From NCBI GenBank assembly GCA_002307295.1, contig DBTY01000044.1, forward strand, positions 1-25,151: a stretch of 25,151 bases of DNA, in the 5' to 3' direction. The notes under the pieces are model-generated. The model did not search any database. It worked only from the letters and a program-made list of their open reading frames with translations, and was not told where the DNA came from. This DNA is from Ignavibacteriales bacterium UBA1304 (GTDB lineage: Bacteria; Bacteroidota; Ignavibacteria; Ignavibacteriales; Ignavibacteriaceae). This document shows, piece by piece, positions 6,371 through 14,197 of the stretch. Position numbers and translations under genes: made by a program. Numbering within the stretch: the first letter of the stretch is position 1; every line of letters begins with the position of its first letter.

Positions 6371-9316
6371 ATGAATACAAAAACGCTAAATAAAATATTC
6401 GGTTTTTTAGTAGCGATTATAACCTGGATAGTTTTTTATAAAACGCTTCAGCCTTCGGTTTCATTCTGGGATTGCGGCGAGGTTTTAGCTGCGGCTAACG
6501 CTCTTCAGATACCTCATCCTCCTGGATCGCCTATTTACACCCTTATCGGCAGAATCTTTGCCATGCTCCCCATTGCGGAAAATATTGCTTTCAGAATTAA
6601 CCTTTTATCGGTTACAGTCAGCGCTTTTTCTGCTTTGTTTTTATACTTATCAATAGTAAAAATAATTGAGAATTATAACGGGCGCTCATATAAAGATATT
6701 TTCGATTCGTTATTAACGTATCTTCCCGCGGCAATTGGAGCTTTGGCTTTTTCATTCAGCCACTCGTTCTGGTTCAATGGAACGGAGTCGGAAATATACG
6801 CTACCAACACTTTTGTGTTTACGGCTATTATTTATTTCGGCCTCCTCTGGAACGAAAAAGCCGATCAGCCAGACAGCGCAAAGTACATTTTTATTATTGC
6901 ATATTTAGTTGGCGTATCCACCGCGCTAAGAATGTTTGGCGTTCTGGCTATCACGCCTGTTGTAATGATAATTGTATTCCGTAAATATGTAGACGATGAA
7001 GAAGCCGCAAAAAAAACGGGTTATATCTTCTTAGCTCATGCGGCAATACTTTTAATAGCGGCTGCGTTAATGTGGAATGGCGAAACCGGAACTACCGCTC
7101 CTTCGCCGGAAGAGTATCAGAATTTTGATTCAAAATTCAAAATGATACTTATCGGCATCAGCGCAATAATAATGGGCGTATTCTGGAAAAAACTTTTTAA
7201 CAGAAACTCAATTTATATCGCAATTATTATTGGAGTAGCGTCAAAGTTTATAATTTATGACGGAGTCGTAAAGAAAATTCCAGTTGTTCTTGGGGCATTA
7301 GCGGGCGATAGCACTACTTTAGCGTTTGTGTTAATTGTTGTTCTTTTAGCCGCCCTTGGTTATGGAGTTTATTATGGAATAAAGCGTAATAAACCGATGA
7401 TCCATGTTCTTTCAATGTGCGTTATGCTTATAATAATTGGTTACTCTTCTTACACAATGATTATTATAAGGGCAAAACAGGCTCCCCCACTAAACGAAAA
7501 CGATCCTAAAAGCTTTTCTGAATTGGTTTCTTACCTTAACAGAGAGCAATACGGCGACTGGCCTACGTTTAAGAGAAGATTCGCCACAGAGCCTAATCAG
7601 CAGGGCGTGTACAGCAATTATTCCACCGATCTCGACTTCCTCTGGAGATACCAGATGAACCACATGATGACAAGATATATAGTCTGGACTTACGGCGGAA
7701 GAGAATCCTGGTATCAGGACGCAGGACCTAATATTTACCCGTTTAATACAATCGGCAATATTTTTGGCAAAGCATTTAACCTTCATTTTGCAGGCGACGC
7801 TCACAACTCTTTCTACGGAATTCCTTTTCTTATCGGACTTCTTGGCATCTGGTTTCATTTCAGGAAGGACTGGAAAATGGCGTCGGTTATTTTGCTGTTA
7901 TTCGTCTTTGTAAGTTACCTTTTTGCTTTTTACCAAAACCAGCAGGAGCCTCAGCCCAGAGAGCGCGATAAGTTCTACGCCGCCATGGGATTTGTTTTTG
8001 CAATATGGATTGGCATAGGAGTAAGGGGCTTGCTTACTCTGCCGCGCAGATTGTTTAAAGGCGACATACAGTTAAAATTTGCTTCGGCGGCTATATTAAT
8101 ATTGGCTGTTGTTTTTATTCCCGTCAGAATGCTTCAGGCAAATTATTTTGAACATGATAGATCAAGAAACTGGATTCCCTGGGATTATGCATATAATTTA
8201 CTGCAAAGCTGCGCTCCAAACGCAATACTCTTTACAAACGGAGATAACGATACCTTCCCCGTCTGGTACCTGCAGGACGTTGAAGGCATTCGCAGAGACG
8301 TAAGAGTAGCTAATCTCAGTTTGTTAAATACAAACTGGTACGCCAAACAGTTAAAAAACAAAGAGCCTTACGGAACTCCAAAAGTTGCAATCAGATTTAC
8401 AGACGAACAAATTGACGAACTGAAACCAATCCAATGGGAGCCCCAGTTGGTTACAATTCCAGTGCCTAAATCTATATATAAACAGCTTGGCATTACTGAT
8501 ACAACTTATTCAAATAAAACAAGTCTTACCTGGAAGATGGATAACACTGTAGTCTTTAGCGGCGTAAAAGCCGTTAGATTCCAGGATCTTATGGTAAAAG
8601 AGATAATTGAAGCAAATAACTGGCAACGGCCTATTTATTTTGCTGTAACCGGCTCCGACGACGCTAAAATAGGCTTAAACGACTATTTAAGATTAGAAGG
8701 AATGGCTTTGCGGTTAGTTCCTTATAAAGCCGACCGGGGCGATGAATTTATGGACGAATCCATTCTTTCCCAACAGCTTAACAATGAAAGCGTGTTAACA
8801 AGCAAAGTATACAAACCCGGCTTTAATTTTAGAGGCATCAACGACCCTTCCGTATTCTATGATGAAAATCAGGAACGGTTAATTCAAAATTACAGAAACG
8901 CATTTGTTAGAATGGCCATCCATTACCGTAACGTTCAGGAAAACGGAAAAGCGATCGGCATTTTAGATCAGATGGAAAAAGTAATTCCCCGTAAACAGAT
9001 TAAAATAGATTACCGCTTATTGTTCGATATAGCGAATATCTACAAAACCTGCGGAGGAATCAGGCAATACGCAACTGCGTCTAAGGAAGTAGAAAAAGCG
9101 GCTCTTAAAGGCCTGGAAGACAATCCTTCCGACGTAACTTCGTATTACAACCCTTACAGACTTTTGATTGATATTTATGAAACTTCAAAAGAATACGATA
9201 AAGCCATAAACATTTTATCAAAACTTAAGGGTTATTACCCAAATGACGCTTCAATCCAGAGTCAGATAGAAAAATATAAATTTTTGAAGCTTCACCCCGA
9301 TTCGCTAAAAAAATAA
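6371..9316 (+). CDS. DUF2723 / TMEM260-like membrane protein with C-terminal TPR-like region (putative protein O-mannosyltransferase)
   Basis: 981 residues, close to the usual length of DUF2723 proteins. About ten hydrophobic segments fill residues ~8-590. Residues 30-55 hold the family signature SFWDCGEVLAAANALQIPHP, with acidic D34/E37 in the first non-cytoplasmic loop and HPPGSP at 49-54. A soluble region follows (FTNGDNDTFPVWYLQDVEGI), and the C-terminus (~850-975) has paired helices typical of TPR repeats. The eukaryotic relative TMEM260 is an O-mannosyltransferase, so transfer of a sugar from a lipid carrier to exported proteins is the best guess; substrate and donor are not visible here. 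The gene stands alone, ~210 bp after the previous feature and followed by a good terminator. The start is the first ATG of the hydrophobic N-terminus; only a weak GGG precedes it. Confidence 0.9.
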   Translation: MNTKTLNKIFGFLVAIITWIVFYKTLQPSVSFWDCGEVLAAANALQIPHPPGSPIYTLIGRIFAMLPIAENIAFRINLLSVTVSAFSALFLYLSIVKIIENYNGRSYKDIFDSLLTYLPAAIGALAFSFSHSFWFNGTESEIYATNTFVFTAIIYFGLLWNEKADQPDSAKYIFIIAYLVGVSTALRMFGVLAITPVVMIIVFRKYVDDEEAAKKTGYIFLAHAAILLIAAALMWNGETGTTAPSPEEYQNFDSKFKMILIGISAIIMGVFWKKLFNRNSIYIAIIIGVASKFIIYDGVVKKIPVVLGALAGDSTTLAFVLIVVLLAALGYGVYYGIKRNKPMIHVLSMCVMLIIIGYSSYTMIIIRAKQAPPLNENDPKSFSELVSYLNREQYGDWPTFKRRFATEPNQQGVYSNYSTDLDFLWRYQMNHMMTRYIVWTYGGRESWYQDAGPNIYPFNTIGNIFGKAFNLHFAGDAHNSFYGIPFLIGLLGIWFHFRKDWKMASVILLLFVFVSYLFAFYQNQQEPQPRERDKFYAAMGFVFAIWIGIGVRGLLTLPRRLFKGDIQLKFASAAILILAVVFIPVRMLQANYFEHDRSRNWIPWDYAYNLLQSCAPNAILFTNGDNDTFPVWYLQDVEGIRRDVRVANLSLLNTNWYAKQLKNKEPYGTPKVAIRFTDEQIDELKPIQWEPQLVTIPVPKSIYKQLGITDTTYSNKTSLTWKMDNTVVFSGVKAVRFQDLMVKEIIEANNWQRPIYFAVTGSDDAKIGLNDYLRLEGMALRLVPYKADRGDEFMDESILSQQLNNESVLTSKVYKPGFNFRGINDPSVFYDENQERLIQNYRNAFVRMAIHYRNVQENGKAIGILDQMEKVIPRKQIKIDYRLLFDIANIYKTCGGIRQYATASKEVEKAALKGLEDNPSDVTSYYNPYRLLIDIYETSKEYDKAINILSKLKGYYPNDASIQSQIEKYKFLKLHPDSLKK

Positions 9317-9337
9317 GCTAAAACTTTAATCTTTCTT

Positions 9338-9376
9338 TAAAAAGCCGTCTCGATCAATCGGGGCGGCTTTTTTTAT
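9338..9376 (+). terminator. Rho-independent terminator after the DUF2723 gene
   Basis: AAAAAGCCGTC (9339-9349) pairs with GGGCGGCTTT (9361-9370) with G-U or mismatch near the loop, followed by a T-rich run to 9380. It lies 20-60 bp after the stop codon. Confidence 0.85.
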
Positions 9377-9510
9377 TTTTGATAAAATTTATTTTACTAT
9401 TTTTAAAGCTTATTCTTGCATCAATGTCATATTCTTTGTAATTTATTATTATGCGAAGTTTGGTTTGATTAATTATAATTTGTTATTATTTAATTAAGGA
9501 CCTTAGCTGA

Positions 9511-9975
9511 ATGGATATAAATGTTCGTTGTTCAAATATGATCATTTTCCCAGTAAAAGCGCATGTTTTTCCTCTGCTTTACTCGTATAAACAAACCGGT
9601 TATTATACAACTGGCGCCGCCAATAGTATATTTGGCAGCACAGTTCTATGCCCTTCATCAAAGAATACACAATCAAAATCAAATTTTCACGCTGAAATTA
9701 ATACCCCATATTGGGATAGCTGTTCCCCTATTCCTTTTTACTATACGGAATGGTTAAACAAAGATTTAATGGAGATACAAAAGACATCTATAAAGACAAC
9801 AGAAAAAACGAATCCTTATTCTATATTAAATGAACAACAAAGTTCGTTAATATGTTGTGGATTCAAGTTATCATGTAAAAAAAAAGAGATATGTTTCCCT
9901 ATCCAGACAGAAAATGGACTCGTAAAAAACCATCAGAGATGGTTTAAATATTATAATAGTTATGAGACGGAGTAA
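9511..9975 (+). CDS. Hypothetical protein, 154 residues, unrecognised
   Basis: I do not recognise this protein. The frame begins at ATG 9511, with AAGGA about 10 bp upstream, and ends in TAA 9973-9975. It is polar, rich in Ser, Thr, Lys, Asn and Tyr, with six cysteines including a CC pair (ICCGFKLSCKKKEIC), and has no obvious signal peptide or membrane segment. In its favour: the stop codon lies inside the loop of a strong terminator, so a transcript of just this length is plausible, and TTGCAT-17 bp-TAATTT (9416-9444) could be its promoter. Against it: codon use looks less like the neighbours, a 64-codon hydrophobic frame overlaps at 9563-9757, and no family pattern is visible. An RNA gene with a fortuitous frame is the main alternative. 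Confidence 0.4.
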   Translation: MDINVRCSNMIIFPVKAHVFPLLYSYKQTGYYTTGAANSIFGSTVLCPSSKNTQSKSNFHAEINTPYWDSCSPIPFYYTEWLNKDLMEIQKTSIKTTEKTNPYSILNEQQSSLICCGFKLSCKKKEICFPIQTENGLVKNHQRWFKYYNSYETE

Positions 9976-9996
9976 AATACCGTCTCATTTTTTTTA
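9962..9996 (+). terminator. Rho-independent terminator with stop codon in its loop
   Basis: Perfect 9-bp stem ATGAGACGG (9962-9970) / CCGTCTCAT (9980-9988) followed by eight T's (9988-9995). The 9-base loop contains the TAA that ends the 154-codon frame. Confidence 0.9.
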
Positions 9997-10023
9997 ATGG
10001 CCTGTTAAATATTTGGAGGTTTT

Positions 10024-10797
10024 ATGGAGATACATCTGTACTTTCTGTGCAATAGATTTGAAGCTCTGGTAGCGTCGCACCTTGAACCTGAAGCATTTGG
10101 CCGATATATGTCAATAGGGTCGCAAAAAAACGCCCATGGATATGTTCTCTTTTTTGAGATCGATCCAAAGCTAAAAAGCGATTATTTTCGTTTAAGCGAT
10201 ATTGCTGAGCGATGTAAACCTACGGCAGACGGAAAGCCAAAACGGAGCAAATACATAAGCACTTATCGGGTTTTGGAGCATCTTGATCTTTCTGTATTTG
10301 GCAAATTGTATTTAAGTACAGCCGACGGAAGAGTGTTAGCGCTTGAAGCTTCAGAATATACCGATTCAGACGACAAAACTATTCCAAATCTGTACGAAGA
10401 GCTCTGCCCTGTTCCCCCAATGGTCGTTTCTATGCTTCCCCCGCTCGAATTTACAAAGTTTATGACCAATCAGGAAAATGCAGTAAGCGTTCCCCGAATA
10501 TTTTTCGTTGATATGCTTTTAAGCAGAGAAGAATCAGGCAAATTATCCGGCGATCTTCCATATCCAGATCCGCTTCACATACTCGATTGTATAATAGAGT
10601 TAGAAGAAGCGGGTTCAAAACCAACCAAAACTGTCTCCAGACTGCCAAAAACGACAGGCTTTTTCAGAACTATTAGAAGAGGATTTTTCTTAGGGGATCA
10701 GACCGGACTGAAGTTTTATAAGTTTCCGGACAAAAGCAAGCTGGAAGTAGAACATTCTCAGTGGTGGCGTTCAGCTTCACAAAGCTTAATTTCTTAA
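10024..10797 (+). CDS. Conserved protein of unknown function, 257 residues
   Basis: A well-formed gene: TTTGGAGG about 5 bp before ATG 10024 and a typical cytosolic composition, with no signal peptide or membrane segment. Patterns that look conserved rather than random include FEALVASHLEPEAFGRYMSI, YVLFFEIDP, ISTYRVLEHLDLS, KLYLSTADGRVLALE, VPRIFFVDMLL and a C-terminal HSQWWRSAS. I have the impression of having seen such a family in other phyla, but I cannot name it or give a function. It lies 38 bp upstream of the membrane pyrophosphatase on the same strand with no terminator between, so the two may share a transcript; whether they are linked in function is unknown. Confidence 0.8.
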   Translation: MEIHLYFLCNRFEALVASHLEPEAFGRYMSIGSQKNAHGYVLFFEIDPKLKSDYFRLSDIAERCKPTADGKPKRSKYISTYRVLEHLDLSVFGKLYLSTADGRVLALEASEYTDSDDKTIPNLYEELCPVPPMVVSMLPPLEFTKFMTNQENAVSVPRIFFVDMLLSREESGKLSGDLPYPDPLHILDCIIELEEAGSKPTKTVSRLPKTTGFFRTIRRGFFLGDQTGLKFYKFPDKSKLEVEHSQWWRSASQSLIS

Positions 10798-10835
10798 TTC
10801 ACTTTTTTTTCAGTTAACTTTATAGAATCAAAACT

Positions 10836-13382
10836 ATGTATAACATAAAAAAAATCTTCCGCAACACGAGACAAAGGAAAATCATTTTCCTTTCACTCAT
10901 GCTCTTTTTGTTCGCAGGCGGCTATTTTTGGCAGCCAGGCGCGCAAGGCGTGCAACAAACGCCTAGTAAAGTTGTAACAGAAGAAGTAAAAAGCTTTGTG
11001 CCTTTTGCCCTCTTCTCTGATCCTAAATTCGATTCTGTCGAAAAAATCGGTCTGATTGCAGTTTTATTAATCGCTATTCTGGGTTTAGTTTATGCGCTTC
11101 TTTTAGTTAAGCAGGTAAATCAAGCTGATAAAGGAACGCAAAAGATGCAAGATATAGCAAGCGCTATCCGCGAAGGCGCAAACGCATATCTTTCGGCTCA
11201 ATTCAAAAAAATAGGGCCGCTAATCATAATCATCACTATTCTGCTTTTTGCTACTTATGGCGGATCTGAAATAGCTTTTAGATTCGGAAGAGCGGGCGCA
11301 TTTCTTGTAGGCGCTTTGTTCAGCTGGACCGTAGGCTATGTTGGCATGCACTTAGCTACAACCGGAAACTTGCGCGTAGCTTCAGCAGCTACCAGAAGTT
11401 ACGGCGAAGCTATGCAGCTTGGTTACAGAACCGGGACTGTTACAGGTATGCTTACTGACGGTTTAGGACTTTTAGGAGGAACAATAATATTCCTTATCTT
11501 TAGCGAAAAAGCTTATGAAGCTTTGTTAGGATTTGGATTTGGCGGAACGTTAATTGCGTTATTTATGCGCGTTGGCGGCGGTATTTATACTAAAGCCGCA
11601 GACGTTGGAGCCGATCTTGTTGGTAAAATTGAAAAAGATATCCCTGAGGACGACCCTCGTAACGCCGCCACAATTGCCGATAACGTTGGCGATAACGTTG
11701 GCGATTGCGCAGGTATGGCTGCCGATATTTTTGAAAGCTATGAAGTTACTATCGTAGCTGCAATGATCCTCGGTTTAGCTACATTTGGTCATAAAGGAGT
11801 GCTTTTCCCATTGTTAGTTAGAGGCATAGGCGTTTTAGGTTCTATTATCAGCACCTATACTGTTAAAGCCGGACCTAACGATACTTCTGATACTGCTTTA
11901 CACAGCGTTCACCGCGGATTTTGGATTGGTTCATTTATAAGCGTCGTCGGATTCTTTATTTTAGGATTCGGATATTTACATTTTGACGCTAATTATTTCC
12001 TATTTAATCCAATGGCGGCAGCTGGGTTCCCTAGCGGCGACCCTTCTAAATTAAGCTTTTTTGCTAATTTAGGAGTCGCTGGTTTAGATTTACGCCCGGC
12101 ATGGACTTGCTTAATAGGCGTATTTTTAGCCGTAGGGTTAAATAAAGTTACAAGTTATTATACTCACACAAGTCATACCCCTGTTAAAAGTCTTGCAAAA
12201 GCCTGCCAGACTGGTCACGCTACAAACATTATTCAGGGTTTTGCTCTTGGATATGAAAGCACAGTCGCTACGCTTATTGTGATTGCAGTAGCTATTTTTC
12301 TTTCTGTTTTATGCTACTCTGGCACGCCGCCTATTTTTATTGCTTACGGCGTTGCAATGACTGGTATTGGAATGCTTACATTAACCGGCAATACTATTTC
12401 GATGGACGTATTTGGGCCTGTAGCCGATAACGCAAACGGTATTGGCGAAATGGGTTACGATCCTGCTCAAATGGAAAAAGATAAACCAGGCAACTATAAA
12501 CGCGCTCGCCAGATTCTTGCCGATCTTGACGCTGTAGGAAACACTACAAAAGCCGAGACAAAAGGTATAGCAATCGGTTCGGCTGTTATAGCCGCTGTTT
12601 CTCTTTTCTCAAGCTTCATCGCTGTTATTGCAGTTGGAAGCGAAGATAAAATCAGTCAGATGAACATAGCTCAGTATATGGAAGAAGCCGGAAAAATAAC
12701 AGTCGCTAATCCAATTGTATTTATTGGCTTATTAATCGGCGGTTCAATTCCTTTCTTATTCAGCAGTATGTTAATAAGAGCGGTGGGACGCGCAGCTTTC
12801 TACATTGTAAAAGAATGCCGTATGCAATTCCAGGATCAGGAAATCTGGGCTGGAACAAAGAAACCTGATTATGGCAGAGTTGTAGATATCTGTACAAACA
12901 CAGCTCAGAAGGAATTAATAGGCCCCGGACTCCTCGCTATATTAACCCCTTTGCTTGTCGGATTTATTTTGGGACCTTATGCTTTGGGCGGTTTCCTTGC
13001 AGGCATGATCTTAGTCGGTCAGCTTTTGGCAGTATTCATGTCAAATGCAGGCGGAGCCTGGGATAATGCAAAGAAGATGATTGAAGACGGCATCTATGGC
13101 GGAAAGGGCTCAGAAGCCCATAAAGCCGCCGTAACGGGCGATACAGTAGGCGATCCGCTTAAAGATACGGCTGGTCCTGCAATTAACCCTCTAATCAAAG
13201 TAATGAACATGGTAAGCCTTTTAGCTTTAGGCTTAGTATTACAGTTTAACATTACTTCGCCAAAGAGCGGCAATATAACTACTGGAGTAGTTGTCGCTAT
13301 CATTTGCGCTCTTGCAATAGCTTGGGCGGTTTGGCAAAGTAAGAGAGATACAGGCGATTATAACGAAGATACTTCCGCTTAA
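10836..13382 (+). CDS. hppA: Membrane-bound proton-translocating pyrophosphatase (K+-independent type)
   Basis: Hydrolyses pyrophosphate and pumps H+ across the membrane. At 848 residues it is longer than the usual ~670-780. The core has ~16 membrane segments. Substrate- and Mg-binding motifs are intact: DVGADLVGKIEKDIPEDDPR (from D256), NVGDNVGDCAGMAADIFE (~283-300), a second acidic site DVFGPVADNANGI (~524-536), and near the C-terminus GGAWDNAKK...GDTVGDPLKDTAGPA. GNTTKAETKG has Lys at 572 and Thr at 575, the positions that in this family separate K+-independent (Lys) from K+-dependent (Ala) enzymes, so this one should not need K+. The first ~65 residues are an extension with an extra hydrophobic stretch (IIFLSLMLFLFAGGYFW), possibly a cleaved signal. 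No clear ribosome site precedes ATG 10836. It is followed by a strong terminator. Confidence 0.97.
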   Translation: MYNIKKIFRNTRQRKIIFLSLMLFLFAGGYFWQPGAQGVQQTPSKVVTEEVKSFVPFALFSDPKFDSVEKIGLIAVLLIAILGLVYALLLVKQVNQADKGTQKMQDIASAIREGANAYLSAQFKKIGPLIIIITILLFATYGGSEIAFRFGRAGAFLVGALFSWTVGYVGMHLATTGNLRVASAATRSYGEAMQLGYRTGTVTGMLTDGLGLLGGTIIFLIFSEKAYEALLGFGFGGTLIALFMRVGGGIYTKAADVGADLVGKIEKDIPEDDPRNAATIADNVGDNVGDCAGMAADIFESYEVTIVAAMILGLATFGHKGVLFPLLVRGIGVLGSIISTYTVKAGPNDTSDTALHSVHRGFWIGSFISVVGFFILGFGYLHFDANYFLFNPMAAAGFPSGDPSKLSFFANLGVAGLDLRPAWTCLIGVFLAVGLNKVTSYYTHTSHTPVKSLAKACQTGHATNIIQGFALGYESTVATLIVIAVAIFLSVLCYSGTPPIFIAYGVAMTGIGMLTLTGNTISMDVFGPVADNANGIGEMGYDPAQMEKDKPGNYKRARQILADLDAVGNTTKAETKGIAIGSAVIAAVSLFSSFIAVIAVGSEDKISQMNIAQYMEEAGKITVANPIVFIGLLIGGSIPFLFSSMLIRAVGRAAFYIVKECRMQFQDQEIWAGTKKPDYGRVVDICTNTAQKELIGPGLLAILTPLLVGFILGPYALGGFLAGMILVGQLLAVFMSNAGGAWDNAKKMIEDGIYGGKGSEAHKAAVTGDTVGDPLKDTAGPAINPLIKVMNMVSLLALGLVLQFNITSPKSGNITTGVVVAIICALAIAWAVWQSKRDTGDYNEDTSA

Positions 13383-13402
13383 TCAGCCTTTTTATATTAG
13401 CT

Positions 13403-13437
13403 AAAAAAAGACGGGCTTTATGTCCGTCTTTTTTTTT
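13403..13437 (+). terminator. Rho-independent terminator after hppA
   Basis: AAAAAAAGACGG (13403-13413) pairs with CCGTCTTTTTTT (13424-13437) around GCTTTATGT, with a run of nine T's. It starts ~20 bp after the hppA stop. Confidence 0.9.
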
Positions 13438-13473
13438 GCGGCTACTTAAGCAACTTATGCATTTGAATCCAGC

Positions 13474-13991
13474 TTTATAAAAAGAATCCAGATGATTCTA
13501 ATGTTTGTAATAATTGTTGGAAAGAAAAACATACGACCCCGGCCGGGGTCGTACAAAAACATATTTAACTGAGCTATAAACATGTAATCCCTCTGGGATT
13601 TTAACCAAATTTGAACACAATATATATTCCTAATGCCAAGCGTGGTTTATAAAAAGAATCCGGAGGATTCTAATGTTTATATCTTTGGAAGAAAAAAAAA
13701 AAACATACGACCCCGGCCGGGGTCGTACAAAAACGTATTTAACTGAGCTATAAACATGTAATCCCTCCGGGATTTAAACCCAATTTAAACACAATAAATA
13801 TTCCTAATGCCAAGCGTGGTTTATAAAAAGAATCCGGAGGATTCTAATGTTTGTAATAATTGTTGGAAAGAAAAACATACGACCCCGGCCGGGGTCGTAC
13901 AAAAACATATTTAACTGAGCTATAAACATGTAATCCATCCGGGATTTATACCCAATTTAAACACAATAAATATTCCTAATGCCAAGCGTGG
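13474..13991. repeat. Three tandem 172-174 bp intergenic repeats, each with three hairpins
   Basis: Units begin at 13474, 13646 and 13820 (TTTATAAAAAGAATCC) and the last ends at ~13991, giving lengths of 172, 174 and 172 bp. Each holds, in order: a small hairpin GAATCC-GGA-GGATTC (the first copy has AGA/GATTC changes); a perfect 22-bp G+C-rich palindrome whose half-site is TACGACCCCGG (13532-13553, 13706-13727, 13878-13899); and AATCCCTCCGGGATT (variants in copies 1 and 3). Units end in TTCCTAATGCCAAGCGTGG. No frame is open through the block. The palindromes are unchanged in all three copies while flanking bases vary, so they look selected or recently copied. They resemble REP-type extragenic palindromic elements. 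Confidence 0.9.
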
Positions 13992-14005
13992 TTTAATTGA
14001 AAGTG

Positions 14006-14062
14006 TGTAGCGGCAGACTTTCCGCTTCGATAAATGCTGCAGACTAAAAGTCCGCAGCTACA
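14006..14062. repeat. Imperfect inverted repeat, REP/MITE-like
   Basis: GTAGCGGCAGACTTT pairs with AAAGTCCGCAGCTAC with two mismatches, flanked by TGT/ACA. The interior contains further short complementarity (GCAGACT / AGTCCGC). It adjoins the three tandem repeats and lies in gene-free sequence. It looks like a small dispersed palindromic element, but no other copy is seen in this window. Confidence 0.6.
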
Positions 14063-14135
14063 AACTACCCGGCGCGTCCCTGGATGAAAAGGCAGAGTGT
14101 CGCTAATTTTGCAGCTGTTTTTCCCGACCTTGCTA

Positions 14136-14172
14136 TATTAAAAAAGCCGTCCCAATTAATCAGGACGGCTTA
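14136..14172 (-). terminator. Rho-independent terminator after the S46 peptidase gene
   Basis: Read on the minus strand, AAGCCGTCC (14171-14163) and GGACGGCTT (14152-14144) form a 9-bp stem around an A/T loop, followed by TTTTTAATA. It lies 26 bp beyond the stop at 14198. Confidence 0.85.
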
Positions 14173-14197
14173 AAAACAAATAAATATTTGTGAATAT

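Noticed and set aside
7490..7858. 122-codon minus-strand frame inside the DUF2723 gene
   Set aside because: Antisense shadow of a clearly coding region; composition (many Ser, Val, Lys, Cys) shows no domain and there is no ribosome site.
9563..9757. 64-codon hydrophobic frame overlapping the 154-codon frame
   Set aside because: No ribosome site, ends well before the terminator, and the longer frame explains the unit better; it does weaken confidence in the longer one.
13474..13991. CRISPR array
   Set aside because: Only three units of ~172 bp with near-identical content throughout; no short direct repeats with unique spacers and no cas genes.
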